From NCBI GenBank assembly GCA_003990705.1, contig AP018318.1, positions 1,553,501-1,617,500 on the forward strand: DNA of 64,000 nt, read 5' to 3'. Under the pieces are notes generated by a model. It saw only the letters and a list, made by a program, of their open reading frames with translations. It was not told the origin of the DNA and ran no database searches. The stretch is from Nostoc sp. HK-01. GTDB lineage: Bacteria; Cyanobacteriota; Cyanobacteriia; Cyanobacteriales; Nostocaceae. Of the stretch, positions 54,295 through 62,573 are shown in pieces (position 1 is the first letter of the stretch; the number at the start of each line of letters is the position of its first letter). The translations under genes were made by a program, and so were the position numbers.

Positions 54295-54597
54295 ATGCAA
54301 CTTACGCCGCAGGAAAAAGATAAATTATTAATTTTTACTGCTGCTTTATTAGCGGAGAGACGAAAAGAAAGAGGTTTGAAACTAAATTATCCCGAAGCAG
54401 TGGCTTACATTTCTGCTGCGATTTTAGAAGGTGCAAGAGATGGACATACTGTTGCAGAATTGATGAGTTACGGCACAACTTTATTAACAAGAGATGAGGT
54501 GATGGAAGGTGTACCAGAAATGGTGCATGAAGTTCAAGTAGAAGCAACATTTCCTGATGGTACTAAGTTAGTTACAGTGCATAATCCAATTCGTTAA
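54295..54597 (+). CDS. ureA: Urease gamma subunit
   Basis: 100-residue UreA with the conserved start [11 protein letters not shown] and L-N-Y-P-E-A-V-A. The segment E-G-A-R-D-G and the end [13 protein letters not shown] are typical. It is one of three urease structural subunits. Its stop is 10 bases before the ureB ATG, so translation is likely coupled. Confidence 0.97.
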   Translation: MQLTPQEKDKLLIFTAALLAERRKERGLKLNYPEAVAYISAAILEGARDGHTVAELMSYGTTLLTRDEVMEGVPEMVHEVQVEATFPDGTKLVTVHNPIR

Positions 54598-54607
54598 TTT
54601 AAATATT

Positions 54608-54913
54608 ATGAAACCAGGGGAAATTATTCCAGCCGCAGGGGAAATAGAATTAAATGTGGGTCGTCCTATTATTAAATTGCTAGTTGCAAATACAGGCGAT
54701 CGCCCTATTCAAGTTGGTTCCCATTTTCACTTTTATGAAGTTAATAATGCTTTAAATTTTGATAGAGAACAAGCGCGGGGGATGCGTCTAGATATTCCCG
54801 CCGGGACAGCAGTTCGCTTTGAACCAGGGGATGAAAAGGAGGTTATATTAATTCCTTTGGTTGGGAGTCGTCAAGTTTATGGGTTTAATGGCAAAATCAA
54901 CGGGAATCTTTAA
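54608..54913 (+). CDS. ureB: Urease beta subunit
   Basis: 101-residue UreB with the typical P-G-E-I-I-P at the start, [11 protein letters not shown] and F-E-P-G-D-E-K-E-V. The stop codon TAA lies within the left inverted end of the following insertion unit (54909-54939), so the last two codons and the stop are shared with it. The protein looks complete in length. Confidence 0.96.
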   Translation: MKPGEIIPAAGEIELNVGRPIIKLLVANTGDRPIQVGSHFHFYEVNNALNFDREQARGMRLDIPAGTAVRFEPGDEKEVILIPLVGSRQVYGFNGKINGNL

Positions 54914-55367
54914 ACGCAGAGTGGCGCTGAGGTAAACGCAAAGGTGCGCGGAGTTAGAGTTTATTGGCGACGCGTTTGATACCTTCTTTGAGATGGAGGA
55001 CGTTAAAGTTGAGGAGGAGTCCGAGTTTGCAGTGAGTGAGTTTTAGGTAAGTTAACAGTTGTACTGAGTGAATTGGTTTGATGGCTTCCACAGATTTGAT
55101 TTCAATAACTACCTTATTTTCTACTATTAAATCTAATCGATAAACACAATCTAATTCCACCTCCTTATACACAAGAGGTAATGGAACTTGTCTACCAACC
55201 CTAAATCCCTGCTGCTTCAATTCATAATGCAAACACTCCTCATAAGCAGACTCCAACAACCCAGGCCCCAACGCCGTATGTACCCTCATTCCACACCCAA
55301 TAATCATCCCACTCAAATCATTCTCATCCATACTCCGCGTTTACCTTAGCGATACTCTGCGTTTAAA
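54909..55367. mobile_element. 459-bp unit with 31-bp inverted ends carrying a GxxExxY gene
   Basis: The left end (54909-54939) and right end (55337-55367) are inverse copies with 28 of 31 matches, beginning TTTAAACGCAGAGT and ending GGTAAACGC. The ends begin with TTTAAA, which is palindromic and may represent the target. Between them is one minus-strand gene, GxxExxY. There is no transposase, so movement would need one from elsewhere. The unit separates ureB from ureC. Confidence 0.7.
54954..55331 (-). CDS. GxxExxY protein (PD-(D/E)XK nuclease-like)
   Basis: 125-residue protein with the name-giving motif G-L-L-E-S-A-Y near residues 23-29. The core [13 protein letters not shown] with a later Q-L-L-T-Y-L matches the PD-(D/E)XK pattern (D, then E-x-K). 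The family is common in cyanobacteria and often found beside repeats; its substrate is unknown. It is transcribed against the urease genes and fills almost the whole inverted-repeat unit; its start codon lies 5 bases inside the right end. Confidence 0.9.
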   Translation of the reverse strand: MDENDLSGMIIGCGMRVHTALGPGLLESAYEECLHYELKQQGFRVGRQVPLPLVYKEVELDCVYRLDLIVENKVVIEIKSVEAIKPIHSVQLLTYLKLTHCKLGLLLNFNVLHLKEGIKRVANKL

Positions 55368-55389
55368 TTTTAACTTTAAGGAAAGTATA

Positions 55390-57096
55390 ATGTCATACAA
55401 AATGTCTCGCCGCGCCTACGCAGAAACCTACGGCCCGACAGTAGGCGATCGCATCCGTCTTGCTGATACAGAATTATTTATCGAAGTAGAACAAGACTTT
55501 ACTACCTACGGTGATGAAGTGAAATTTGGCGGTGGTAAAGTTATTCGTGATGGGATGGGACAATCCCCCATTTCTAACGCCGATGGTGCAGTCGATTTAG
55601 TTATTACTAATGCCTTGATTCTCGATTGGTGGGGAGTAGTTAAAGCAGACATCGGTATTAAAGATGGCAAAATATTTAAAATTGGTAAGGCGGGTAATCC
55701 TTATATTCAAGACAACGTAGATATTATTATTGGCCCTGGAACCGAAGCCTTAGCTGGGGAAGGAATGATTCTTACTGCTGGCGGGATTGATAGCCATATT
55801 CATTTTATATGTCCCCAACAAATTGAAGTGGCGATCGCCTCTGGAATCACAACCATGATTGGTGGCGGAACTGGGCCAGCTACGGGAACCAACGCCACCA
55901 CTTGCACCCCCGGCCCTTGGAACATTTACCGGATGTTACAAGCTGCTGATGCTTTTCCTGTCAACTTAGGTTTTCTAGGTAAAGGTAATGCTAGTCAACC
56001 CCAAGCACTAGCAGAACAAGTCCAAGCAGGTGCAATGGGTTTAAAACTACATGAAGACTGGGGGACGACACCCGCTGCGATTGATACTTGTTTGAGTGTG
56101 GCTGATGAATACGATGTGCAAGTAGCCATCCACACCGATACTCTCAACGAAGCTGGGTTTGTGGAAGATACTATCGCCGCTTTCAAAAACCGCGCTATAC
56201 ACACATACCACACGGAAGGCGCAGGGGGTGGACATGCACCAGATATTATTAAAGTCTGCGGTCAAGCTAATGTTTTACCATCTTCTACCAATCCCACCCG
56301 TCCCTACACCCTCAACACCTTAGACGAACATCTTGATATGCTGATGGTATGTCATCACCTCGACCCATCCATTCCCGAAGATGTGGCTTTTGCAGAGTCT
56401 CGGATACGTCGAGAAACCATCGCCGCTGAAGATATTTTGCATGACTTAGGCGCGTTTAGTATGATTTCTTCTGACTCCCAAGCAATGGGGAGAGTGGGTG
56501 AGGTGATAATTCGCACATGGCAAACAGCCCACAAAATGAAGGTACAACGAGGAAGTCTTGAGGGAGACAGTCAAGCCGACAATTTACGTGCAAAAAGATA
56601 TGTTGCTAAGTATACTATTAACCCAGCAATTACACATGGTATTGCCGATTTTGTCGGTTCTGTAGAAGCAGGGAAACTTGCAGACTTATGCTTGTGGCGA
56701 CCTGCGTTTTTTGGTGTCAAACCAGAGATAGTAATTAAAGGTGGGATGATTGCTTGGGCGCAAATGGGTGATGCTAACGCCAGTATTCCCACACCGCAAC
56801 CAGTACATACACAGCCGATGTTTGGTAGTTTTGCTGGTGCTAGACATGCTACATCCTTAACTTTTGTTTCCCAAGCAGCTTTAGAAAGAGAAATTCCTAG
56901 TCAGTTGCAATTACAAAAACCAGCTGTTGCTGTTACCGGAACACGTCAGTTGAGTAAAGGCGACTTGAAGCTAAATGATGCGTTACCGCAAATAGAAGTA
57001 GATCCTGAAACTTACGAAGTGAGAGCCGATGGAGAATTGCTAACTTGTGAACCTGCAACAGTTTTACCAATGGCGCAGCGTTATTTTTTATTTTGA
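55390..57096 (+). CDS. ureC: Urease alpha subunit
   Basis: 568-residue UreC, the catalytic subunit. The carbamylated nickel-bridging lysine is K219 in [10 protein letters not shown]. Nickel His residues are in H-I-H-F at about 137-139. The flap region C-H-H-L-D and the following [12 protein letters not shown] are intact. It hydrolyses urea to ammonia and carbamate in the cytoplasm. AAGGAAAG lies 8 bases upstream of the ATG, so it has its own ribosome binding site although it is separated from ureB by the insertion unit. ureE, ureF and ureG do not follow. Confidence 0.98.
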   Translation: MSYKMSRRAYAETYGPTVGDRIRLADTELFIEVEQDFTTYGDEVKFGGGKVIRDGMGQSPISNADGAVDLVITNALILDWWGVVKADIGIKDGKIFKIGKAGNPYIQDNVDIIIGPGTEALAGEGMILTAGGIDSHIHFICPQQIEVAIASGITTMIGGGTGPATGTNATTCTPGPWNIYRMLQAADAFPVNLGFLGKGNASQPQALAEQVQAGAMGLKLHEDWGTTPAAIDTCLSVADEYDVQVAIHTDTLNEAGFVEDTIAAFKNRAIHTYHTEGAGGGHAPDIIKVCGQANVLPSSTNPTRPYTLNTLDEHLDMLMVCHHLDPSIPEDVAFAESRIRRETIAAEDILHDLGAFSMISSDSQAMGRVGEVIIRTWQTAHKMKVQRGSLEGDSQADNLRAKRYVAKYTINPAITHGIADFVGSVEAGKLADLCLWRPAFFGVKPEIVIKGGMIAWAQMGDANASIPTPQPVHTQPMFGSFAGARHATSLTFVSQAALEREIPSQLQLQKPAVAVTGTRQLSKGDLKLNDALPQIEVDPETYEVRADGELLTCEPATVLPMAQRYFLF

Positions 57097-57267
57097 TTTT
57101 AAATGAGAAGAGAGAAAGCGATCGCCTTCTCTCTTCTCATTAATCAATCTCACTAGCTTTTAACTACCTGTCATATCATATTCGTCTAATTACAATATCA
57201 GCGTTCACGATGACTATTAAACTAGACGCTATATCACAGAAGTTTTTTCCAATCAAATTTGATACTT

Positions 57268-57990
57268 TTACTTGGAAGGAGATGCCGAGCCTGGTTTAAT
57301 GCTGTTGTCAGGTACACCGCTAGAATCTGGTGCGGGAGTTACACTACCAGGAGTTGTGGAATTTGGCGCTGGTGTAATTTGATTTGGAGTTGTGCTACCA
57401 GGAGTTGTGGAATCTGGTGCAGGAGTTACACTACCAGGAGTTGTGGAATCTGGCGCAGGAGTTACACTACCAGGAGTTGTGGAATCTGGTGCAGGAGTTA
57501 CACTACCAGGAGTTGTAGAATCTGGTGCTGGTGTAATTTGATTTGGAGTTGTGCTACCAGGAGTTGTGGAATCTGGTACTGTTGTGCCGCCTGGGGCTGG
57601 AGTTGTATTGGTAGGATTGGTGGTATCTGGTGCTGTTGTGGTACCAGGAGTAGTAGGTTCAGCAGGTACTGTGGTACTGTCGGGAGTTGACCCAGGTGTA
57701 CTTGTGCTGTCTGGGGTTGTTGTACTTCCAGAAGGCTGTGTTTCAGGTACGGTAGTAGTACCAGAGGAAGTTGGAGTGAGTGGTTGACCGTTGGGACAAC
57801 GGGAATTTAAAGGGAAACGTTCACATAGAATTTTCAACCCTTCTGGTGACAGTTGAATTTCCGTTGTTGAACTAGTGGGGGTGCTACTGGATTGAGCAAT
57901 TGGGGATTTACTGGATTGAGCAACTGCAACGTTAGCACTCAAAGCCAAAGTCAAAGCTGTACCAATCAACGACAGAGATTTTCCCTTCAT
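57268..57990 (-). CDS. Exported Thr/Pro/Ser-rich repeat protein
   Basis: 240-residue protein with a signal peptide ending near A-V-A-Q-S-S. A short conserved-looking part (L-S-P-E-G-L-K-I-L-C-E-R-F-P-L-N-S-R-C-P-N-G) holds two cysteines. The rest is tandem repeats of the type T-T-P-G-S-V-T-P-A-P-D-S, 12 residues long. Probably an extended extracytoplasmic stalk, perhaps glycosylated. The short Cys motif occurs in other cyanobacterial exported proteins as far as I recall. Function unknown. Confidence 0.7.
   Translation of the reverse strand: MKGKSLSLIGTALTLALSANVAVAQSSKSPIAQSSSTPTSSTTEIQLSPEGLKILCERFPLNSRCPNGQPLTPTSSGTTTVPETQPSGSTTTPDSTSTPGSTPDSTTVPAEPTTPGTTTAPDTTNPTNTTPAPGGTTVPDSTTPGSTTPNQITPAPDSTTPGSVTPAPDSTTPGSVTPAPDSTTPGSVTPAPDSTTPGSTTPNQITPAPNSTTPGSVTPAPDSSGVPDNSIKPGSASPSK
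57353..57562. repeat. 36/51-base tandem repeats in the Thr/Pro-rich gene
   Basis: Five units: one of 51 bases, three of 36 bases, then one of 51. The 51-base units carry 15 extra bases encoding N-Q-I-T-P-type sequence. Units begin GTTGTGGAATCTGG on the plus strand. The three 36-base units differ at one position, suggesting recent expansion. Confidence 0.85.
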
Positions 57991-58545
57991 TATTAAATTA
58001 ACCTCAACGGAAACAGAACACTCGCCCCATTAAACCAAACAATTAAATTTAGAAAATCATCCTAAAAGCTGATGTTTATTTATGCTTTGGAATTTAGCTG
58101 TAGATGCTAGAGAATATTAGGCTTAATGGTTTACCTCAACCATCTTAGTTGTTATAAATACAAAAATATCCGCGAGTAAATCTAGTCATGAGAAGAAAAA
58201 TGCCTTATAAAACCAGAGGATGCACAATACAAAACAGAAATTTATCAATGTAATGCAGATAACTCAACCAATTAAATTTAATTGCTGTTTAGATATTGTC
58301 TAGAAAATTATTAAAATGTTTTAGGCGACGCGACTCAGACTCAATATTCTACAAACTATTGCCACAATTTCTACCTTTGTTATTTGAGCTACTGAAACAT
58401 TCTCCACATAATGCTGAAAGTTATATTTTTCCACCCAACCGACACTAGGTCTAATTTTTAACCATTTGCGATCGCTTCAAAATCCGAAAAATTGTACAGT
58501 AAGCTTGTATATCACTTCGTTACTACTCAATTTAAGTACAAGCTT
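57991..58545. other. Intergenic region upstream of the STAND gene pair
   Basis: About 550 AT-rich bases without a supported gene. It separates a minus-strand gene from the plus-strand pair and must contain both promoters. I see no repeat array or RNA. Confidence 0.4.
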
Positions 58546-59010
58546 ATGGTAGAACCTTTAACAGCAGCAGTGATTGTCTCTCTATTTTTCTCGGAAGCAA
58601 TCAAAGAAAGTGGTCAAGCTTTAGGTAAAGGTGCGGCTGATACATTTGCGAAACTAGTGGACACCATTCGGGAAAAGTTTCAAGCGAATAGCATAGATGG
58701 AATATTAACACAAGCACAAAATCAACCAACAGACACAAATAAAACAATTCTTCAAAGTGTCCTGCAAACTCAGATGGATGCAGATGCAGAATTTGCCAAT
58801 AAATTGAGAGAACTAGTTGAGCAGCTAAAGTCACAAGATGCAACTATCCGTCAAGTAGTTTTGAGTGATATTGAAATAACAGAGGGTTTAACAGTAAAAG
58901 ATTTGACTCAAACAGTTGCGGGGGATGGTTCTGTTGAGCAAGTAAACGTTAAAGGAGCGAAAGCTGCAAACATTGATGTGAGTAATTTAAACCAAGACGT
59001 TAAAAGATAA
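58546..59010 (+). CDS. Small helical protein paired with a STAND ATPase
   Basis: 154-residue protein from the ATG at 58546; the frame extends upstream to a TTG at 58492. The N-terminus has a short hydrophobic helix (L-T-A-A-V-I-V-S-L-F-F-S) and a Gly/Ala-rich segment (K-E-S-G-Q-A-L-G-K-G-A-A-D-T-F). A long helical part follows. The C-terminal third contains E-G-L-T-V-K-D-L-T-Q-T, which resembles G-N-I-T-I-K-D-I-T-Q in the next protein. Such small proteins beside NB-ARC genes may be effectors or membrane-acting partners; that is inference. No catalytic motif is seen. Confidence 0.65.
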   Translation: MVEPLTAAVIVSLFFSEAIKESGQALGKGAADTFAKLVDTIREKFQANSIDGILTQAQNQPTDTNKTILQSVLQTQMDADAEFANKLRELVEQLKSQDATIRQVVLSDIEITEGLTVKDLTQTVAGDGSVEQVNVKGAKAANIDVSNLNQDVKR

Positions 59011-59109
59011 TTCATAATTTGCAATTTATTGCAGTTTGTAGGTTGGGTGGAGCAATAGCGAAACCCAACAAAAGCCTCATAATGTAACGCTATATCCTAA
59101 TTTAAAATT

Positions 59110-61464
59110 ATGACTAACGAGCCAGACTCTGAAGTTGTACAAGTAAAACTTGAAAATTTACAAGTCGGTGGCAATATTACAATCAAAGATATTACCCAGA
59201 TTTACCAAACAGTTAATAATTTAGATAATATTCCTAAACCCACTGGATTTCCGCAAAACATTCCTAAAAGTAACACAGATAAATTTGTCGGAAGAGAGGG
59301 AAAATTAAAACGTCTCTATCAACAGTTGCAACGTAATGATGAAGTAGTCATTGCATCTGTTGAAGGTATGGGAGGTGTGGGAAAAACTGAATTAGCAATT
59401 CAGTATTCGCTGCTGCATTTACAATTACAGAGTTACCCTGGTGGGATTTGTTGGCTACAAGGAAGAACAGAAGATATTGGTTTGCAAATAACACAATTTG
59501 CCAGAACAGATTTAGGTTTGCCAATTCCTGATGATTTAGAGTTACCGGAACGAGTGCGTTGGTGTTGGCAACATTGGCGAGAGGGAAATACCCTCATAGT
59601 TTTAGATGATGTGACAAATTATGGTGAGATAAAACCCTACCTACCACCTCAACCATCTCAGTTTAAGGTAATTATTACCACACGACTCAAGTTAGATTTA
59701 GCTGGTTCTTTATTTCTGGAAGTTTTACAAGAAAGCGATGCGCTGTTATTACTCAATCAATTAATTGGGGAAGATAAAGTAAAGCAAGAATCCGCAAAGG
59801 TTCAAGAACTGTGTCAGCGGTTAGGTTATTTGCCCCTAGCATTGCAATTAGTGGGAAGGTATGTAAAAAAACGCAAGATAAATTTAGCGGAGATGTTGCG
59901 ACGGCTAGAAGAAAAAGGATTAGCTCATCCTTCTTTAGTAGTAGATGAAAATGACCCGACTTGGACACTTGATGTAAAACGAGGAGTAGCCGCAGCTTTT
60001 GAATTGAGTTGGTCAGAATTAAGTGAACCTGCTCAAGAGTTAGGTTGTTTACTCAGTTTGTTTGCTTTGGCTCCAATTCCTTGGAATTTGGTGGAAAGTG
60101 CGGCAAAAGAGAAAGATGTTGAAGCATTGGAAGATACAAGAGTTGAACTAGAAAATTTGCACTTAATCCAAGGTGAAGATAGTTATCAATTACATCAACT
60201 GATTCGAGAGTTTTTTAGAGGTAAGCAGAATAACTTAGCTGTTGCTGATGAGCAAAAATATAATTACTGTGCGTCGATGGTAGAAGTAGCGCAAGCAATT
60301 CCTCAAACAACTACTTTGCAAGATATTACTAAATTTACTCCCGTTATTCCCCACCTTGCGGAAGTTGCCACTTTTTACCAGAATTGGTTAAGCGATGAAG
60401 ATTTAATTGTGCCGTTTCTTGGCTTAGTTCAATTTTATGAAGGTCAAGGAGCTTATGCCCAAGCGTTACCTTGGGGAGAGCAATGTGTATCAGTGGCAAA
60501 AGAGCGTTTGGGAGAACAACATCCTGATGTCGCCGGCAGTTACAATAATTTGGCATATCTCTACAAATCCCAAGGCAGGTACAGCGAAGCCGAACCACTG
60601 TACCAAAAGGCTTTGCAACTAAAGCAACAACTGCTGGGAGAAGCACATCCATCTGTCGCCACCAGTTACAATAATTTGGCAACACTCTACGATTCTCAAG
60701 GCAGGTACAGCGAAGCCGAACCACTTTACCAGAAAGCTTTGCAACTGCGGCAACAACTGCTGGGAGAACAACATCCAGATGTCACCCAAAGTTACAATAA
60801 TTTGGCATATCTCTACCAATCCCAAGGCAGGTACAGCGAAGCCGAACCACTTTACCAGAAAGCTTTGCAACTGCGGCAACAACTGCTGGGAGAACAACAT
60901 CCATCTGTCGCCAGTAGTTACAATAATTTGGCTGGACTCTACGATTTTCAAGGCAGGTACAGCGAAGCCGAATCACTTTACCAGAAAGCTTTGCAACTGC
61001 GGCAACAACTGCTGGGAGAACAACATCCATCTGTCGCCCAAAGTTACAATAATTTAGCTCTACTCTATGATGCCCAAGGCAGGTACAGCGAAGCCGAACC
61101 ACTGTTACAGAAGGCTTTGCAACTAAGCAAACAACTGCTGGGAGAACAACATCCTAATGTCGCCCTCGTTTACAATAATTTGGCATATCTCTACCAATCC
61201 CAAGGCAGGTACAGCGAAGCCGAGCCACTGCACCAAAAGGCTTTGCAACTGCGGCAACAACTGCTGGGAGAAGCACATCCTGATGTCGCCAGCAGTTACA
61301 ATAATTTGGCATTACTCTACTATTCCCAAGGCAGGTACAGCGAAGCCGAACCACTGTACCAGAAAGCTTTGCAAATTGCGGAACGCAGTTTAGGGATAAG
61401 TCATCCTAACACAATTACTTTTCGTGAAAATCTGGCTATTTGTCAGCAAGAATGGCACAAGTAA
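59110..61464 (+). CDS. NB-ARC STAND ATPase with C-terminal TPR sensor
   Basis: 784-residue protein. Residues 1-55 hold a short region with G-G-N-I-T-I-K-D-I-T-Q, shared with the upstream protein. The NB-ARC core has Walker A G-M-G-G-V-G-K-T (86-93), Walker B T-L-I-V-L-D-D-V near 161-168, an I-I-T-T-R sensor near 190 and the L-P-L-A motif near 240. A winged-helix region follows. Residues about 466-760 are seven near-identical 42-residue TPR units of the kinesin-light-chain type plus a partial eighth. Such proteins sense a ligand and oligomerise; in bacteria several act in phage defence. No effector domain is fused, so the upstream small protein may supply it. Confidence 0.88.
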   Translation: MTNEPDSEVVQVKLENLQVGGNITIKDITQIYQTVNNLDNIPKPTGFPQNIPKSNTDKFVGREGKLKRLYQQLQRNDEVVIASVEGMGGVGKTELAIQYSLLHLQLQSYPGGICWLQGRTEDIGLQITQFARTDLGLPIPDDLELPERVRWCWQHWREGNTLIVLDDVTNYGEIKPYLPPQPSQFKVIITTRLKLDLAGSLFLEVLQESDALLLLNQLIGEDKVKQESAKVQELCQRLGYLPLALQLVGRYVKKRKINLAEMLRRLEEKGLAHPSLVVDENDPTWTLDVKRGVAAAFELSWSELSEPAQELGCLLSLFALAPIPWNLVESAAKEKDVEALEDTRVELENLHLIQGEDSYQLHQLIREFFRGKQNNLAVADEQKYNYCASMVEVAQAIPQTTTLQDITKFTPVIPHLAEVATFYQNWLSDEDLIVPFLGLVQFYEGQGAYAQALPWGEQCVSVAKERLGEQHPDVAGSYNNLAYLYKSQGRYSEAEPLYQKALQLKQQLLGEAHPSVATSYNNLATLYDSQGRYSEAEPLYQKALQLRQQLLGEQHPDVTQSYNNLAYLYQSQGRYSEAEPLYQKALQLRQQLLGEQHPSVASSYNNLAGLYDFQGRYSEAESLYQKALQLRQQLLGEQHPSVAQSYNNLALLYDAQGRYSEAEPLLQKALQLSKQLLGEQHPNVALVYNNLAYLYQSQGRYSEAEPLHQKALQLRQQLLGEAHPDVASSYNNLALLYYSQGRYSEAEPLYQKALQIAERSLGISHPNTITFRENLAICQQEWHK
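60505..61386 (+). repeat. Seven 126-bp tandem TPR-coding repeats
   Basis: Seven units of exactly 126 bases (42 residues). Core sequence S-Q-G-R-Y-S-E-A-E-P-L-Y-Q-K-A-L-Q-L is nearly invariant at the DNA level too, while the residues just after L-L-G-E-x-H-P and around N-N-L-A-x-L-Y vary. The uniformity suggests recent duplication or gene conversion. Confidence 0.95.
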
Positions 61465-61604
61465 TGCGTAATTCGTAATTTGTAATTTGTAATTAAATTT
61501 GTCATTGCGAGGCAAATGAAATGTAGCGAAGCGATCGCACCATTCCCCTGCATTCCATTCCTGGTGATGCAAGCAAAGCAAGTTTGATTTTTTAAGCGAT
61601 CGCT

Positions 61605-61751
61605 CTGCAATTGAATTGCATTGACTGGCGATCATATTGCATTAGTCTGCAATTGAATTGCATTGACTGGCGATCGCATTGCGTTGATTTGCGATCGTAT
61701 TGCATCGGTCTGCAATGTTATTGCATTGACTTGCAATTGAATTGCATTCAA
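61605..61751. repeat. Seven tandem 21-base units with HIP1-like centres
   Basis: Units alternate between two forms, CTGCAATTGAATTGCATTGAC and TGGCGATCGCATTGCGTTGA-like, seven in all. Each contains an ATTGCA-type motif; three carry GCGATC. A chance 60-codon frame runs through it because 21 is divisible by 3. It is not a gene in my view. Confidence 0.8.
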
Positions 61752-61782
61752 TACGGTTTGATTAACGTTTTAATCTTTGGAA

Positions 61783-61865
61783 GATCCCCCTAAATCCCCC
61801 TTAAAAAGGGGGACTTTGAGAAGTTTTACCCCTTTTTTAAGGGGGTCGCCGCAGGCGGGGGGATC
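61783..61865. repeat. MITE-like palindromic GATCCCCC element
   Basis: GATCCCCC at 61783-61790 is inverse to GGGGGATC at 61858-61865. Inner CCCCCTTAAAAAGGGGG and CCCCTTTTTTAAGGGGG blocks also pair. One arm has GTCGCCGCAGGCG in place of the expected ATTTAG-type sequence. This family is common between cyanobacterial genes. Confidence 0.75.
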
Positions 61866-61937
61866 TAAATCTACTATACTGTTAGCTTTTTTGTTGCAAT
61901 GGGTACATTAAATATATAATTTATTACGTAGGCAACT

Positions 61938-62312
61938 ATGACAAATCCAGATACAACCCGCCGTTTGCGCCCTCAAGTTATTAGTCAAGATGTTGACTCA
62001 TTACACGGTTTGCAGACTATAGGCACTTACGAAACAAGCCGTGCTGATGCTAAAGTTGCCAACTTACAACAAGCTTATCAAGCTATGTTGACTACACAAC
62101 AAGTTGAAACCGAGAAATTAACTATGTACCGTGCGGCAGCTGATGCGGCGCGATTGGCAGAATGGGAATTTCACAACGCTGTGATAGCAATGAAAGAAGT
62201 TGTGCGCGGACAGTATGGTTCAGATAGTGACCAAGCGCAAGCTGTTGGATTAAAGAAAAAATCAGATCGCAAGCGTCCTGGTCGCAAAAAGTTGGCGGCG
62301 TTAACTAATTAA
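61938..62312 (+). CDS. Conserved hypothetical protein, helical with basic tail
   Basis: 124-residue protein. Residues 20-95 are predicted helical, with a coiled-coil-like Q-Q-A-Y-Q-A-M-L-T-T-Q-Q-V-E-T-E-K-L. The C-terminal 20 residues are very basic (L-K-K-K-S-D-R-K-R-P-G-R-K-K-L), which suggests nucleic acid binding, not shown. No known family recognised. A 9-bp inverted repeat (62337-62345 with 62392-62400) follows and may end transcription. Confidence 0.65.
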   Translation: MTNPDTTRRLRPQVISQDVDSLHGLQTIGTYETSRADAKVANLQQAYQAMLTTQQVETEKLTMYRAAADAARLAEWEFHNAVIAMKEVVRGQYGSDSDQAQAVGLKKKSDRKRPGRKKLAALTN

Positions 62313-62340
62313 GTTAAAATAATTTTCATAATTTTGTGGG

Positions 62341-62499
62341 ATGACAGTCTTGGGTATTTATAAGGCAGGCTTTTTGTCCTACTTTACAAGAGTCATCCCA
62401 GATAAGTCACTAGTTTTATCTACTTTGGCTGATTTACAAATGTGGCTAAAAGCGCAAAGATGCGGAATTGCCCCAACTTCTGCTGTGGCTTATGAGTAA
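62341..62499 (+). other. Doubtful 52-codon frame within an inverted repeat
   Basis: An ATG at 62341 opens 52 codons, but it lies inside the left arm of the inverted repeat TGGGATGAC/GTCATCCCA and has no ribosome binding site. I favour a terminator-like structure over a gene. Confidence 0.2.
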
Positions 62500-62573
62500 A
62501 ATGGTGAAAGACCTGTCAGGAAATCGCCATTAGCCGATTCTTCACTGCCAAATAATCGTGATGTAAATAGCCG

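Noticed and set aside
57259-57690. 143-codon Cys/Trp/Arg-rich frame on the plus strand
   Set aside because: It is the complement of the Thr/Pro-rich repeats of the real minus-strand gene, which has a signal peptide.
60344-61354. Several minus-strand frames across the TPR region
   Set aside because: All are shadows of the 126-bp TPR repeats, repeating with the same period.
61611-61793. 60-codon open frame with Cys-Ile-Asp repeats
   Set aside because: It runs through a 21-base tandem repeat whose length is a multiple of 3, so the frame stays open by chance. No ribosome binding site.
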